Source of the DNA: Ceratobasidium sp. AG-K
Taxonomy: Eukaryota > Basidiomycota > Agaricomycetes > Cantharellales > Ceratobasidiaceae
Assembly: GCA_037039685.1 (NCBI GenBank)
Contig: JAWNGF010000001.1
Span: 5,146,001-5,210,000, forward strand
Direction: 5' to 3'
DNA length: 64,000 bases
Shown here in pieces: positions 1 to 13,319 of the stretch. The notes under the pieces are model-generated. The model ran no database searches and had not been told where the DNA came from. It saw only the letters and a program-made list of their open reading frames with translations. The position numbers and the translations under genes were made by a program. Each line of letters starts with the position of its first letter. Positions within the stretch are counted from its first letter, which is position 1.

Positions 1-643
1 GCGTAGGGGACTTGGACTTGCCCGCACCAGGCGGAGACCCAATCACGGGCGGTGGAGCAGGTGACACGGGAAACGTGGCCGTCTGTGCACTCCCCGGCGC
101 GTCGAGATCGACCGTATGCGCGACCCCAACATCGTCGTCGCTATCGCTGTTAATCACCAAATCAGAATACCCCGACTCGGAATGGCGACGCGTTGATGGT
201 TCGTTCTTGTCCAACCCCAACGCAGCCGAGAGCGACGCAAACGCGGCATTGGCCGGACTGGACGGGGCTGAGTCCATCGACAGGGGCTCATCGACAAGCT
301 GGGTGTGTGGACTCTTGGGGGAATGCGTGCTTTCTGATTCGGCGCGGATCGAGTAGACCGAGGAGCGCTCGAATCGACTTGGGGTCGGTGCTGGACTGTC
401 CGTGGTTTTTCCCCGTCCGATTTTCTGGATGGTGCCGAGGCGGGGTGAGTTGCTCCTTGGCAAAGCACTCGATCCTTCGCGTGGAGACAGCGTAGTGGGT
501 GTGCCAATGGTCGAGTCGCGGGGAGATGGTCGCGGGCCTGTCGTCGCCATCCGCAACGGCCGGAAACCAGTCCTCGGTGCCGCATTCAGCGCGCGCACAG
601 GTGCATGGCTCGTCGGAGAAGGAGAACGCGACGAACGCTCCAT
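1..643 (-). CDS. Ser/Pro-rich protein, N-terminal part (runs off the left edge)
   Basis: On the minus strand an ATG at 643 opens a frame with no stop to the window edge, giving the first 214 residues. The protein begins MERSSRSPSPTSHAPV and is dominated by Ser, Pro, Thr and Arg, with many SP/TP dipeptides (PRPSPRDST, HSPKSPHTQ). An acidic patch (NSDSDDD) lies near residue 170. No folded domain, signal peptide or membrane segment is visible, so this looks like a disordered, probably phosphorylated N-terminal region of a larger regulatory protein. The opposite-strand frames are shadows: the minus reading has the low-complexity but coherent composition of a real fungal regulatory protein. Function unknown; the remainder lies outside the window. 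Confidence 0.6.
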   Translation of the reverse strand, partial: MERSSRSPSPTSHAPVRALNAAPRTGFRPLRMATTGPRPSPRDSTIGTPTTLSPREGSSALPRSNSPRLGTIQKIGRGKTTDSPAPTPSRFERSSVYSIRAESESTHSPKSPHTQLVDEPLSMDSAPSSPANAAFASLSAALGLDKNEPSTRRHSESGYSDLVINSDSDDDVGVAHTVDLDAPGSAQTATFPVSPAPPPVIGSPPGAGKSKSPT

Positions 644-691
644 CGTTGTGCTAGTCTAATCACGGTCAAACAGCAAGCGCCCATCCACTTG

Positions 692-789
692 ATTACATAA
701 TCCAAGCGCTGCGTTTGGTTACATAATAGAACCAGCCGGTCACATAATCCAATCACCCAATCACGGCATCCACTCAATCACATAATCCG
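692..789 (+). repeat. Four copies of a short ACATAATCC-type motif
   Basis: Copies or near-copies of ACATAATCC lie at 694-702, 721-729 (ending AG instead of CC), 742-750 and 780-788, spaced 21-38 bp apart, about 50-150 bp upstream of the ATG of the left-edge gene. The cluster is clear in the sequence. A role as a transcription-factor site array is inference. Confidence 0.45.
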
Positions 790-1305
790 GGAACCGCCCG
801 GCGCCTTGGAGCGGTACGAGCTCACCCCCGGAACAAGGTCCGCTATCGCCCCACATGGCGATAAGGATGACGTCTGCAAGGTTGCAACTCCGCGCTCTCT
901 TTTCCGATCAACCATAGATTGCACTCTGCGGGGGATCGTAGCTTAAACCCTGCTGCGTTCGCCCCCACATTCTGGCGCTCATCCCGGGTTCTGATCTCCA
1001 TTTCTGCGTGAGCGCCTGCTTCTGATCCTATTGTGCCCTGGGTCGTCACCGTTTGGAAGCAAGTGGGTGCTCACGGATATGGATACCGGGCGATCAAATA
1101 CATTTGTCCGATTCACCCAGACTATTCGGCACACCTTCCGACTGTCAAAACACCCAAAAGAATTCACAAGTGCAACTACATTAAGCACGCATACGAAAAC
1201 AAACCCACAACTATAAACAGAATGTACTTTCGACAACGGAGCAGTGACATGAAACAAGCATGAGTGATAAATACGAGTGCAGCATCTAAAGTGTTCGCGT
1301 CTAGT
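790..1305. other. Intergenic stretch between the left-edge gene and creA 3' end
   Basis: No convincing coding exon is seen. It holds the distal upstream region of the left-edge gene and the 3' flank of the CreA-like gene. The short open frames here are on both strands and overlap each other. Confidence 0.5.
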
Positions 1306-4101
<2,796 letters not shown>

Positions 4102-7100
4102 CCACAGGTTGGTGGTTTATGACCAGTTGATCCCAATGTAAACACCGTTGGTGCGAGCCAAATGACAGGTGAGATCCGACCCAAGGGGCGAGGGATCGCG
4201 AAGCCAGCGGTCGGTGGGGATTGTGGGGTGATTATTGCAAAAGGAAGATACCAAACACAGTCAGCGTGCGTTCATAAACCAGACAACTCGGAAGTAGCGG
4301 GTCGACGCTGGCACCTCTCGCGCATTCGGCTTAAGAGGAATCAGCTCAGGGATCGCCCGTCAGATCCCAGGGCTCATCACAAAAGTCCCAGCATGCATCG
4401 GTCGAACCTCCTAACCCTCGTGTGCAACCAGGCGCCGCGGGGCCCCTATGCGAGCCCAACCAAGCAGCTCCAGTGACGCCCACAAGTCCAACAGTACAGA
4501 GATGCCATCACCCAAAAGCAATCACATCCAACCCACATGATGCTTTTTGTCATGTCCGAACACAGCCGTGATAGGCCTTTAGAGCCGAACGAACCTACGG
4601 CGCGCCAGCCGTACACGTTCTCCTTCAGGGAACAAGCCGCTAACCCAACATGCCACCCGACCGCAGTCTACCACGCCCGCACCGAATCACGCGACCGCCG
4701 GCCCCTATATCGGCCCTTGTCTGCTGGGGCAAACCTGCATTCTCGGGCAAGGGATGCGGCATCCTCCGTATACAATCACCAGCCCGCCTGGCAACCAATA
4801 AATACCCAACCCATCACGAGCATCTCGTACCACGAGGCAAAACTATGCGATCGCTCACCTAGTCTACTGTAATCCGATGGGATCCTGATGTGGCGGCCCA
4901 ACGGTAGTATGTCGGTCACAGTGTAAATGTCACCAGACGAAATACTCACAGGGGGAAACCGAGGGAGAGATCGAGAGAGGGGGCGGCGACAATATTAACT
5001 GAGTGGGGTTCGTGGTCGTGCAAAGCAGCCTAGCGAAATGCGGGGATAAGAGTCGTCCAGAAAGCCCTGCGTGACCAGGGCGAGGCAATCGACGCGGAGA
5101 AATGACCGAGAGCTCGAGTCTGAATTCCTAGTTGCGCTGGACGAATCCTATGACAGAACGAGAACCAAAACCCCGGACCAGTACACGAATCTATGCCTGA
5201 TTTGAGCAAATGCTCCGGATATAGTATTGGATTCGCACAACGGACCGTACTGAGATACCAACGGCCAGCTGTTTAGATGGACAAGAGAGATTGTGGAGGA
5301 GGGCAAAGTAGCTCGCAGGGCAGTGGGGGTGGAGAAGAAGAGGCAAAACGGCCAACCCAGGTATGCGACCCCGCAGTGCAATTTTTGATCCCGATGAGTC
5401 GACCCGGGATGTCTGTTACCTTATTACAGACACGTTCGTCGATATTTCATCAAGACATTCGTCTTTTGTGTCTGCCAGCGGAGTCGCTGGCCCTTTTCCA
5501 GAACTCTGTTCGGAACGATTCCTTGCGCTCCTTATCTTTGACCGCGATTTCGACTTCCGGCTCTGGTGTTCTCATCCATCGAGTCGATTGCGCCAATCGG
5601 TTTTCACATGGATCGTAGCCACTGGCAGCGGTGCCGGTCGCAACCGACGTATTTTTAACTTTATTAACCAAATCATTGAAATTTCGGAGCGCAACGATAT
5701 GGGAGCTCTCAGTTTCAGCAAATGCAAAACAAAAATACCGGTTCGGCCCGACCCCGTACTCACTACCACGCGAAAACCTCGGGAAATCTTTTCTACGCGC
5801 CATCCTAGGGAGCTCGATTGCACTTTACGACATGCAAAACCCTATGCCTCCGCACTTGCTGGGAAATGCGGGGTGATAGACATGGAACGTTCGCATAAGA
5901 ACGGACTATCGCCCCTCGAAATTGCGGGGATCCGATACGGAGACGGTCCATGTGTCAAGATTACAGTAAGCCGTCACGGCTCGTGCGTTATCTCATCTCG
6001 GTTGTCCTTGAAAGTTCCTATATGTGGACATCACCAAGCAAGTCGGTATTTTCGCCATAAAAGGCTAATCGGTCGGCACGCACCACCCACGCCGAGCCAC
6101 GCGCAAATTTTCGCGAGGCGCTGGTCAGCCATGGAGATGTGCATGGTCGATCACGAGAGGGACGGTCTGCGCCACCCCAGTCACCACTTCATTTCGGCCG
6201 GACACGCGATGTATAAGATGCTCGTTTGAATTCGCGCGCATCACGCCCATAGAGGAATAGCATTGGACCTCTAGCACGCTGTTCCCCCAATACTTAAAAT
6301 ATTTCCGGCCGACGAACTCACGTACGTTCTCCGTGGAGATCCAGGCGTCCATGGACTGCTGTGAGGCCTGTAGCATAGGCAAAGTTAGATCTTACTAATG
6401 AGGAGCAGATAATCTATGCCATTCTGAGCGCTCCGAATGCTAATTTTTGGGGTCGTGTGTAGGTAGCGACGACCTCGAGATGCAAAGAAGAGTCCGCCTG
6501 CTCCCGTAGATCTAGATATGATAAGATGCACGCTAATGAATACGTCATATCACACCAGCACTTGCCATACACGGCGTCGTTCTAGACACAGGCCTCGGTC
6601 AGAGTCCAGGTTTCCACACTTCGAACCCACCGGCCATCTACGAGCGGCGTGCTGCTACCAATGACGTTGACCCCCAAACCATATTTTGGGGGAATCGGGC
6701 AGCTCACCAACCCCAAATTGCGGTGATGATCCAGTTTAAGAGACGCGCGTATCATCTCGAGGTTCCTGGTGGCTGGTTCACTGCCTATGATGTCAGGCTG
6801 ATGCTGCAAATGGAGAACGTGGCCTGCATGGGAGTCTGGCGATCATTCGTGGTCTCGCCATTCAAGCTGCTGACTGAAAGTCTAGTCAGGACGGCGGCTA
6901 AATGGAGGCATACGACCACCCACGGATCATTGGGGCAAGGCGTATAACAAACACCCTAGAACGCGAGGAACCGAGCGCGAGCCACTTCGCTGCTTCGATC
7001 TGCTCCACTCGCATCGTTCACCGACTGTCGGTTGACGCCAGCTCCTTAACGGTCGTCGATAATCTAATCTAAACGCCGTCACGTGGCTCATTTGATTACG

Positions 7101-7272
7101 CCTGCTCTGAATCTCGACCTTGTTCTCGCCTCGCGTGCCTTGTCGTCCGCTGTCGAGACCAAAACAATACCTGAACGCTAGCTCGGACAATTCGCGTGGC
7201 TTGTGCCAGAAATCTGGGGTCCGTTTATCATGGAAGGCCGTGCTGTATCCCGTGGCGAAAATACGCGACCAG
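4102..7272. other. Gene-poor 3.2 kb upstream of creA and rap1
   Basis: This includes the shared upstream region of two divergent genes, creA (-) and the Rap1-like gene (+). Many overlapping short frames occur on both strands (for example 5363-6229 plus against 5450-5803 minus) and none shows a recognisable family. One weak candidate is listed separately. A possible exon fragment with good splice signals lies on the minus strand near 6325-6372, but I could not join it to anything. Confidence 0.5.
5450..5803 (-). CDS. Hypothetical 117-residue protein (weak)
   Basis: A single-exon minus-strand frame, MARRKDFPRFSRGSEY to GRHKRRMS. It is the most protein-like reading in this gene-poor stretch: mixed hydrophobic and charged residues, a Lys/Glu-rich stretch (VKDKERKESFRTEFWKRA) and a basic C-terminus. 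No family is recognised and there is no signal peptide or membrane segment. A longer frame runs antisense over it (5363-6229, plus), so the strand choice is uncertain. It could be a small real gene, a fragment of a decayed one, or chance. Confidence 0.3.
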   Translation of the reverse strand: MARRKDFPRFSRGSEYGVGPNRYFCFAFAETESSHIVALRNFNDLVNKVKNTSVATGTAASGYDPCENRLAQSTRWMRTPEPEVEIAVKDKERKESFRTEFWKRASDSAGRHKRRMS

Positions 7273-9961
7273 ATGAATCAACGGCAAGTCCCCATAATAT
7301 ATCTGTTCTAAACAATTCTGATATTCCTCATTTCCTTTAGAGTACATCGAAACTATTCTGTGATCCAGCATCACATGAGCCTCTTGCCTTTCATCTGCAC
7401 AGCGCCCTCCCGTCTAAACTCAAAGCCGAGTTGACCCATCTAATCAAGGCAAGTACACACCTTGCCACTTCAACCACGCGGCATCCTTACACGCTATTCA
7501 CCGCGCTTCTACCACATTAGTCTCACGGTGGGAAAATTCACAAGAGACTCATCGACCTTCATCGACCATTCTACGCCCTGATCAACCCATGCTCTTCCCA
7601 AGCACCCCAATACGCTACCTATGTCTCTTCGCGCCCCGAGGGTGAACGTGGCACCGTCGTGCCCTATTCATTCGCTCTCTCCAGCATTACGGCTCGTGAG
7701 GTATTGCGCCCTGTCGACTTCCAAGCCGAACGTCCCAATAGCCATGAGGGGGTTGACACTCCATGGGCCCCACTTGCTTTGACTCGCGGATTGCGCCGAA
7801 AAGACACCGGAGAGGGACGAGGTAGCGGCAATGGCTCCACTGGAGATCAGGCGTCAGTAGAGGATGATGGTTGGGGAGGACTGGAGCCCGTTGCAGTCCA
7901 TCTACACTCTACGATCGGCCGGGACGAGCGGCGCAGGCTGGCCGCGGACATCGCAGTAAGTTTATTTCGATCGTGTGCATGTTCCTCCTATTCCTCCCAA
8001 TACAACCCTTCTCTAGCCCCTCTCGCCTAAACTCAGATGTAGACCATGTGATTAACTTGTTGCGTCCTAGAAAGCAGGTGGAGATCCGCGATCGAGCGCA
8101 GGGGACGCACGAGTGATCCTAGTCGACCAAGACCACGCCGAGTTTTTTCGGCTGAGAAAGCAATGTGTGTGGCGCCCTTTCCCCATGCTCCTAGTCCGTC
8201 CTTCGATCGTAGCTCAACTGCGAGCAGATAGCACTCATAGTCTATTCATACCCCTGCCGGTATATGATACTTCTACTTACGCATCATTAATCCGATAGAT
8301 GAGCATTCGTTGCGCACCTATGTTGAACCTGTGACCTGGGTTGCTCGGTGTATAGCCAAAGGTCGCTACTTCCACGATCCAATAGAAAAGACCCCTATGT
8401 CAGGGCGGAAGCCAGGCGCAGAGTGAGTGTGTGGTGCGGGCCGATGGGTGGCCAAAACTGACCTAGGCCCATATTCGTGGCGCACATGTGATGATCCCTC
8501 AGCCGTAATGACTTTACGACAGAAGACGATAACAATCTCGCGCGGTTCATTGCCAAGCGTATCCCTGACAAGTCTGATGGAGGAAGGACAGGCAACAACT
8601 TGTACAAGGATCTGTGCGAGAGGGTATGCGGCACGATAATGGGCGCCAAAGTAGTTGCTTACTTATACTTATTGTTAGACCGATATCTATCCCTGGGCCG
8701 CTGGACATACATGGCAATCCTGGCGTAACCGCTACCGCAAAAAGCAAGAGTATTTTGACCCAATCATTGATAAATACGTTACGTCGCGCCAGGACAATGG
8801 AGATGGCAAGGTATGTTATTTATCTATTCATTTTATAGAACCCTCGATCCAGTTGTCCGATCCACATGGACTATGCGCTATTTATCACTAGCTTGCGGAC
8901 CTATCCAGTTTTGTCTCGCTCATGTTGTATGCGCGCTTTTTGCCTTGGAGTACTAGCGATCACGTATTTTGCATCATTCCCTGCTTTCAGCACGATGCAT
9001 GAAACGTCATCTTGTCCGGGCATTGCCTTGGTATTCCGAATAGCGGGAGCGGCCACCACTAACTTGATTCAAACTCGGGTTCGGATTTCCGCCCGCATCC
9101 TGGCCTGGCGGCGCCTTGATCGGCTGGTCCGGACTCCACTTGGATTTTTTTTACCCACCTGTAACGACCAGGGCGGATTCCCAATCTTTGGCGCGCATCT
9201 GAAAAATTGGAGCAAAGTTGTGCTCATGCGACGTATCTGTAGGGAGAATTTCAATACACACGTGGCAAGAAGCGTTCGGTACCAGGAGTGCCTTCGTCGC
9301 GTTCCCCATCTGTACTTTCGAATGACGAGGCGGTCGAAGAAGACGCGGTATCTTCACGAGGCAAGAGACTTCGGCCGCTCAATGCAAGTGCCCTCACAAT
9401 TGACCGAGATACCCCGGGGAATAAAACCAAACAGGTGAGCTTCCGGAAGGAAAGGTCACTTGGAGTGGAGAGAAATGTATGCTGAGAATATGGCTACTTG
9501 TTTTTGCATAGCGAAAGCCGGCATATACTTCACCTGGCTCAAGTTTACGACAACAAGATGCTGGTTCTTCTCAGAATCGAGTGCGACCCTCGGCCGCCAA
9601 CGTACAATCAGGAGTTGCGCGTAAAACTGGAGGTACTCCTCGGTCAACAGGTGGCTCTGGCATGGATCGCAGCAGTTCGCGACAAGATCAGATCGAGGGG
9701 GTTCGGGTAGGGAGGCAGCCTCAGCAGGATAATAGTGCGAGTATGACAAGCCGAGCGAGTCCGCCGCCGACGGAAGCTACGACACTAGCCCCGGGTGTGG
9801 ACACAGATCTGCTCATGTCCAACTCTGTGAGTGGGGACACTCGGCCGGTTGTTCTTGGCGTATTAGGGTACGACTCTGACCATGAATTTCACGCCAAAGC
9901 GGAGGATTTGGGGCTTAGGTCAGTGTATGCAGGACCCTGTGATTTTGACGTGCTGAACTAA
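7273..9961 (+). CDS. rap1: Rap1-like telomere protein (BRCT + Rap1-type Myb)
   Basis: Exons read as 7273-7287, 7341-7448, 7521-7955, 8071-8164, 8299-8422, 8503-8623, 8679-8810, 9243-9434 and 9512-9961, about 556 residues. An N-terminal BRCT domain spans exons 2-5 (LFCDPASHEPLAF, SHGGKIHKR, the closing TWVARCIAKGRYFHDP) and carries a Gly-rich insertion. It is followed by a Rap1-type Myb domain (TTEDDNNLARFIAKRIPDKS, GHTWQSWRNRYRKK) and a disordered basic/acidic tail. This order is diagnostic of Rap1/TERF2IP, a shelterin component that protects telomeres and helps control silencing. Intron 7449-7520 starts with GC. The start is uncertain: an ATG at 7230 is possible with a GC donor. The 432-bp gap 8811-9242 is long for this genome and may hide an exon. 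A splice at 9919/9975 would give a different C-terminus, and no RCT domain was seen. Confidence 0.78.
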
Positions 9962-10481
9962 GCCCTGATTTGCAGCGATTACCTGGGATCGGGGTTTACT
10001 TCGACATGGTAGTAGATATGCCAAACCACTCTGTGAACGTTCATACCAGGTAGTACAAAACACATGCGCCTTGGTCCACATCAAACATGTATCGTATGCA
10101 TATAACCCACACATCTGCACGTTATAGTCTTCAAGCCCAAGAATATATCTGACTTCGACTGCGTTGAGCTGTAAGCACTAGGTTGTCATTCCAGGGATTT
10201 GTTCGAGTGACGGGAGCGATCGTGATTGGCCATCTACTAACACTCGCGACCACGGATTCGATAACCCTACACACCTCCACACTGGGTTCGATCGGAAGTA
10301 GTGAGGAATCGATCACTGAGCAGCAAGTCGAGATACAGGGCATTTTCTCGTTGGTCACGGCACCAATGTTATCAGTACAACGGTTTCGGTATATCAAGCT
10401 AGGTTGAATTGACGAGATAAATAAATGCGGGTAGGTGAGATGGGGACGTGCAAGTAGTGAGCTATAGTAACTGGGCTTGGT
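9962..10481. other. Intergenic, 3' flanks of convergent rap1 and XPG-like genes
   Basis: Open frames on both strands around 10131-10407 overlap completely and match nothing I know. A further C-terminal exon of the Rap1-like gene could lie here, but I cannot support one. Confidence 0.4.
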
Positions 10482-12833
10482 TTACTTCTCAAGGTAATAA
10501 TTCCCTGCCAACGCATCGGGAAGTACTGTGTCTTCCTCGAGATAGCGTTGCAAGCCGAATCGCGACATTACATCAAACACAGCCCGCTCGTCCCAAAAAC
10601 CTTGGGGTATGGACTCGGGTGGTGGGGCGGGCGGAATTGAGTTGAAAATCTTGCGAGCGACCTTGACCTGTGTTGCAGTGCAAGGACGGTGAGTAGGTCC
10701 AACGAACACGTGAAACCCGTATCTCACCTGTTCAAGATAGTCGGAAACATCCGGCGGACGGAGCTTGGGTTCCTCCTCGAGCATGCGCTCGATAGACCCA
10801 TGTGTATGCATAAGGCGCCACGCAGTGTGAGGCCCAACTTTTTTGATTCGTCTAGTGAAATCTGTCCCCATCAAGATTGCCAAGTCTACGAACGCGGCGC
10901 GTGATAAACCCAGACCCATTTCTACCGAGGTCGGTATGATTTGCAAGGGTACCTTTCGATCCGTCATATTGCGTAATAAGGGTGCGTTGTACATCAGAAC
11001 ATCCTGCGGGAGGCCAGGTATAACTCAGCAATAAGTATGCGAACAAGGTCTTGGATTAACAACTTACTGTGTCCTCGCTTCCAACCAGATCGGCAAGGCC
11101 ATTTAGCACCAAACTACAGGCAAAAGCTTCAGCCTCATACGGCATAGAGCTTTCAATACACGGGATGCCCATAGCCTCGAGAATTAGTCGCGATTCTGCA
11201 TAGTTTAGTGCAGTTGGGGGGTTCGCACGTCGCGTGAGCGATGCAGCCATAAGGTTAGACTGCTCTTCCAATCTTGCCGAGCGTTCTATGATCGTGTCTG
11301 GCTCCTCCTCCGGCCCTCGTTCTTGGGGAATATCATCGTCGGACAGGGTTATCGAGGCGAGCCGTTCGACCATTTCAACCACACGGGCTACATTTGTGGT
11401 TGTGCTGTCAGCCGAAGCAACAATTTCATTCCAGAGCTTAGACTCTTCTTGTATAAACTTTTGCTGGTTTCTGGAGATTGGTACAGTCGGGGCATCTGGA
11501 GTGTCCAAGGCATTAGTTGAAGTGTGTATAGTCCCATTGGGTCCGCAAATGGTTGTCCGGTTGTAGTGGTCATATAGGTTGAGTATCTTGTGGATGAGAG
11601 CTTTGTCGTCTCCGACTGAGAGTAGATTTGCTGCTATTCCAGTCTACGGTAGTGAGCAAGACAGCTAATAAACGAAGTGGAAAAACATACTTTCGCAGTT
11701 TGTTCCTGATGGGGATCTGGTGCTTTGAAGTTTCCGTCTATGAGGCTCGTATTGATAGTCGGGATCAGAGTGTCTTGGAACTCAAGGCCGGCCTTGAGCT
11801 CAGGCGGCTGAGCTGTTACTTGAGATTCTAGCTCCAAACTTCTAGGCTCTCGGTTCGGCTTTTTTGCCTGAGTATCCTCGGCTTTAATGGCGACAGTCTC
11901 ATTTTCAAGCGCAGATTCGTCCATTGTGGCAAGTTCGCTGCTGGTGGTCATTTGAGCAACATCGCTTGTTTCCCCTGCTTGAAGTGGTTCCATTTTTGAC
12001 TCCTTTTTGTCGTGAGTAAGCTTGGAGATGCTTGTGGTTTTCTCTGAAGGTGCGGTCGAAGGGTCGAGACTGCGCAGTTGTTCGAGTCGTTGGGTGTGCT
12101 CTGGTTCTCCATAAATCGATGATCCTTCCAGAATCAGCCTAGATCCAGGAAATATCGTGTCGTCCACGTTGGGTTGTGCAGACTCGAACAGGCCTACAGT
12201 CGATGAACCTTGAGTGCTAGAATTTCCAACCAACGACGATAGCTGTGGGTTAACTTGTGCACTTTCTAATACTTCTTCCCGAAGATTCTCGGGAAGCTTT
12301 TCTAGCTTTCGCAGCGCCTGCGTAAGAGATAGTAACCTTTCGTGACGGGATTTCTCCCAGGTAGCACGAGCCAGAGCTTGCATTCTCATCAGCCTTCGCC
12401 GTTCGACCTAAAATAAGCAACTTCATTTACAGACGTATGGTACGCTGAGTTGTGCAATGAACCGCACCTCGTATTGCTTTCGCGGGTATCCTGTACTTTC
12501 CGTCAAACACGCATATGATTTTTATGCTATTTTGGTGTAGCTCTTGAACGAGCTGATACCACCCGAGAACGTGCCGATGAGGACGCGGGTCAGGCGTAAA
12601 GTGCAAGCGTTGGGTTATGAGGGTGCCATCTCTTTGGGTTGTGTTATTATTTGATTATTCTGCGGTCTACCGGACTTACATTGCGATTGTTTTGCCTTCG
12701 AGAGATTGGAACCTGTTCGGGATGCTTTCGATGATCTGGGGACTGGGTGAATGTGAGGACCTCGACGGTTATTGAGAAAGAATACGTCTAACCATTTCTT
12801 TGTGAGAAAAGGCACGAGGCCCAACACACCCAT
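10482..12833 (-). CDS. FEN1/XPG (Rad2)-family structure-specific nuclease, frame break inside
   Basis: Seven exons: 12793-12833, 12680-12742, 12468-12631, 11691-12407, 11068-11643, 10728-11003, 10482-10667. The N-terminal XPG region starts MGVLGLVPFLTKKC and carries the catalytic aspartates IAIDGTL and CVFDGKY. The XPG-I region has PYEAEAFACSLVLNG and DLVGSEDTDVLMYN, followed by GLGLSRAAFVDLAILMGTDF and the helix-hairpin region. These hold the metal-binding acidic residues of flap/bubble endonucleases. A spacer of about 400 residues separates the two halves, longer than FEN1 and more like XPG/Rad2. The 60-bp intron 10668-10727 is in frame. Odd: exon 3 ends in phase 1 but the conserved start of exon 4 (VERRRLMRM) needs phase 0, a one-base mismatch at 12468-12470. 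Either an indel, or a later acceptor that drops about ten conserved residues. Confidence 0.78.
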
Positions 12834-12952
12834 GCGTGAAGGTGTAGACGAGGATGACGAGCGATGAGATGAGACAAACAAATCAATCCAGTGGCAAGCG
12901 TAAGGAAAATTACTACCAGGAATCTAAACTGTCAGTTTGGTATCCCCACCAG

Positions 12953-13036
12953 GTTCCTATGGTCTAGTGGTTATGACGCTTCGTTGTGGTTGCGATCAGA
13001 TCCGAAGCAGCCCGTGTTCGATTCACGGTGGGGACA
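12953..13036 (+). tRNA. tRNA-His (GTG) with a 12-nt intron
   Basis: The acceptor stem GTTCCTA pairs with TGGGGAC (two G-U), the D arm is GTC..GAC, the anticodon stem is CTTCG/CGAAG, and the T arm CCGTG-TTCGATT-CACGG closes properly. The enlarged anticodon loop reads TT-GTG-G followed by a 12-nt intron (12990-13001) and C, giving anticodon GTG at 12986-12988. Internal A and B boxes are present (GGTCTAGTGG, GTTCGATTC). The base before the acceptor stem is G. A73 suits eukaryotic tRNA-His. The intron position, one base 3' of the anticodon, is the canonical site. Confidence 0.85.
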
Positions 13037-13042
13037 TTTTTT
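13037..13042 (+). terminator. RNA polymerase III terminator (T6)
   Basis: A run of six T follows immediately after the discriminator base of the tRNA-His gene, the usual Pol III stop signal. Confidence 0.7.
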
Positions 13043-13319
13043 GTACCAGTCATTACTATATATCACGGGACATAGGCTATACATGCTTGAACACATACAG
13101 GTTGAGTGGACCAAGAAAAACGAGCCAATAAAGGCCCCTTATTATCGTAAGAATCAAGGACCGTCGTTGTAGATTGCACAATAAATAAAGGCATGGAGAG
13201 AAAGGATGTGTCATGAGTTAGTCAAAAGAATCCGAAAAAAATGTCGACCTAATGTATTGAATCATTAGCAGACTGTAGCTGCGGTTATTGGTGACGTACT
13301 GGCGTGGTGAAAAATTATC

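Noticed and set aside
154..585. Minus frame of 143 codons at the left edge
   Set aside because: A different minus frame (from ATG 643) gives coherent Ser/Pro-rich protein without stops; this one is its off-frame shadow.
5363..6229. Plus-strand frame of 288 codons
   Set aside because: Composition is not protein-like, many rare residues follow one another, and the antisense frame reads better; no family or splice support for either beyond weak.
6600..6640. GGTTCGA-like B box on the minus strand as a second tRNA
   Set aside because: Flanking bases do not form T-arm or acceptor stems. The same was true of similar GTTCGA sites near 10290, 26140, 45195 and 62755.
8866..9438. Plus-strand frame of 190 codons inside the Rap1-like gene
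   Set aside because: Its 3' part overlaps a different, clearly coding frame (RGKKRSVPGVPSSRSPS); the 5' part looks like intron.
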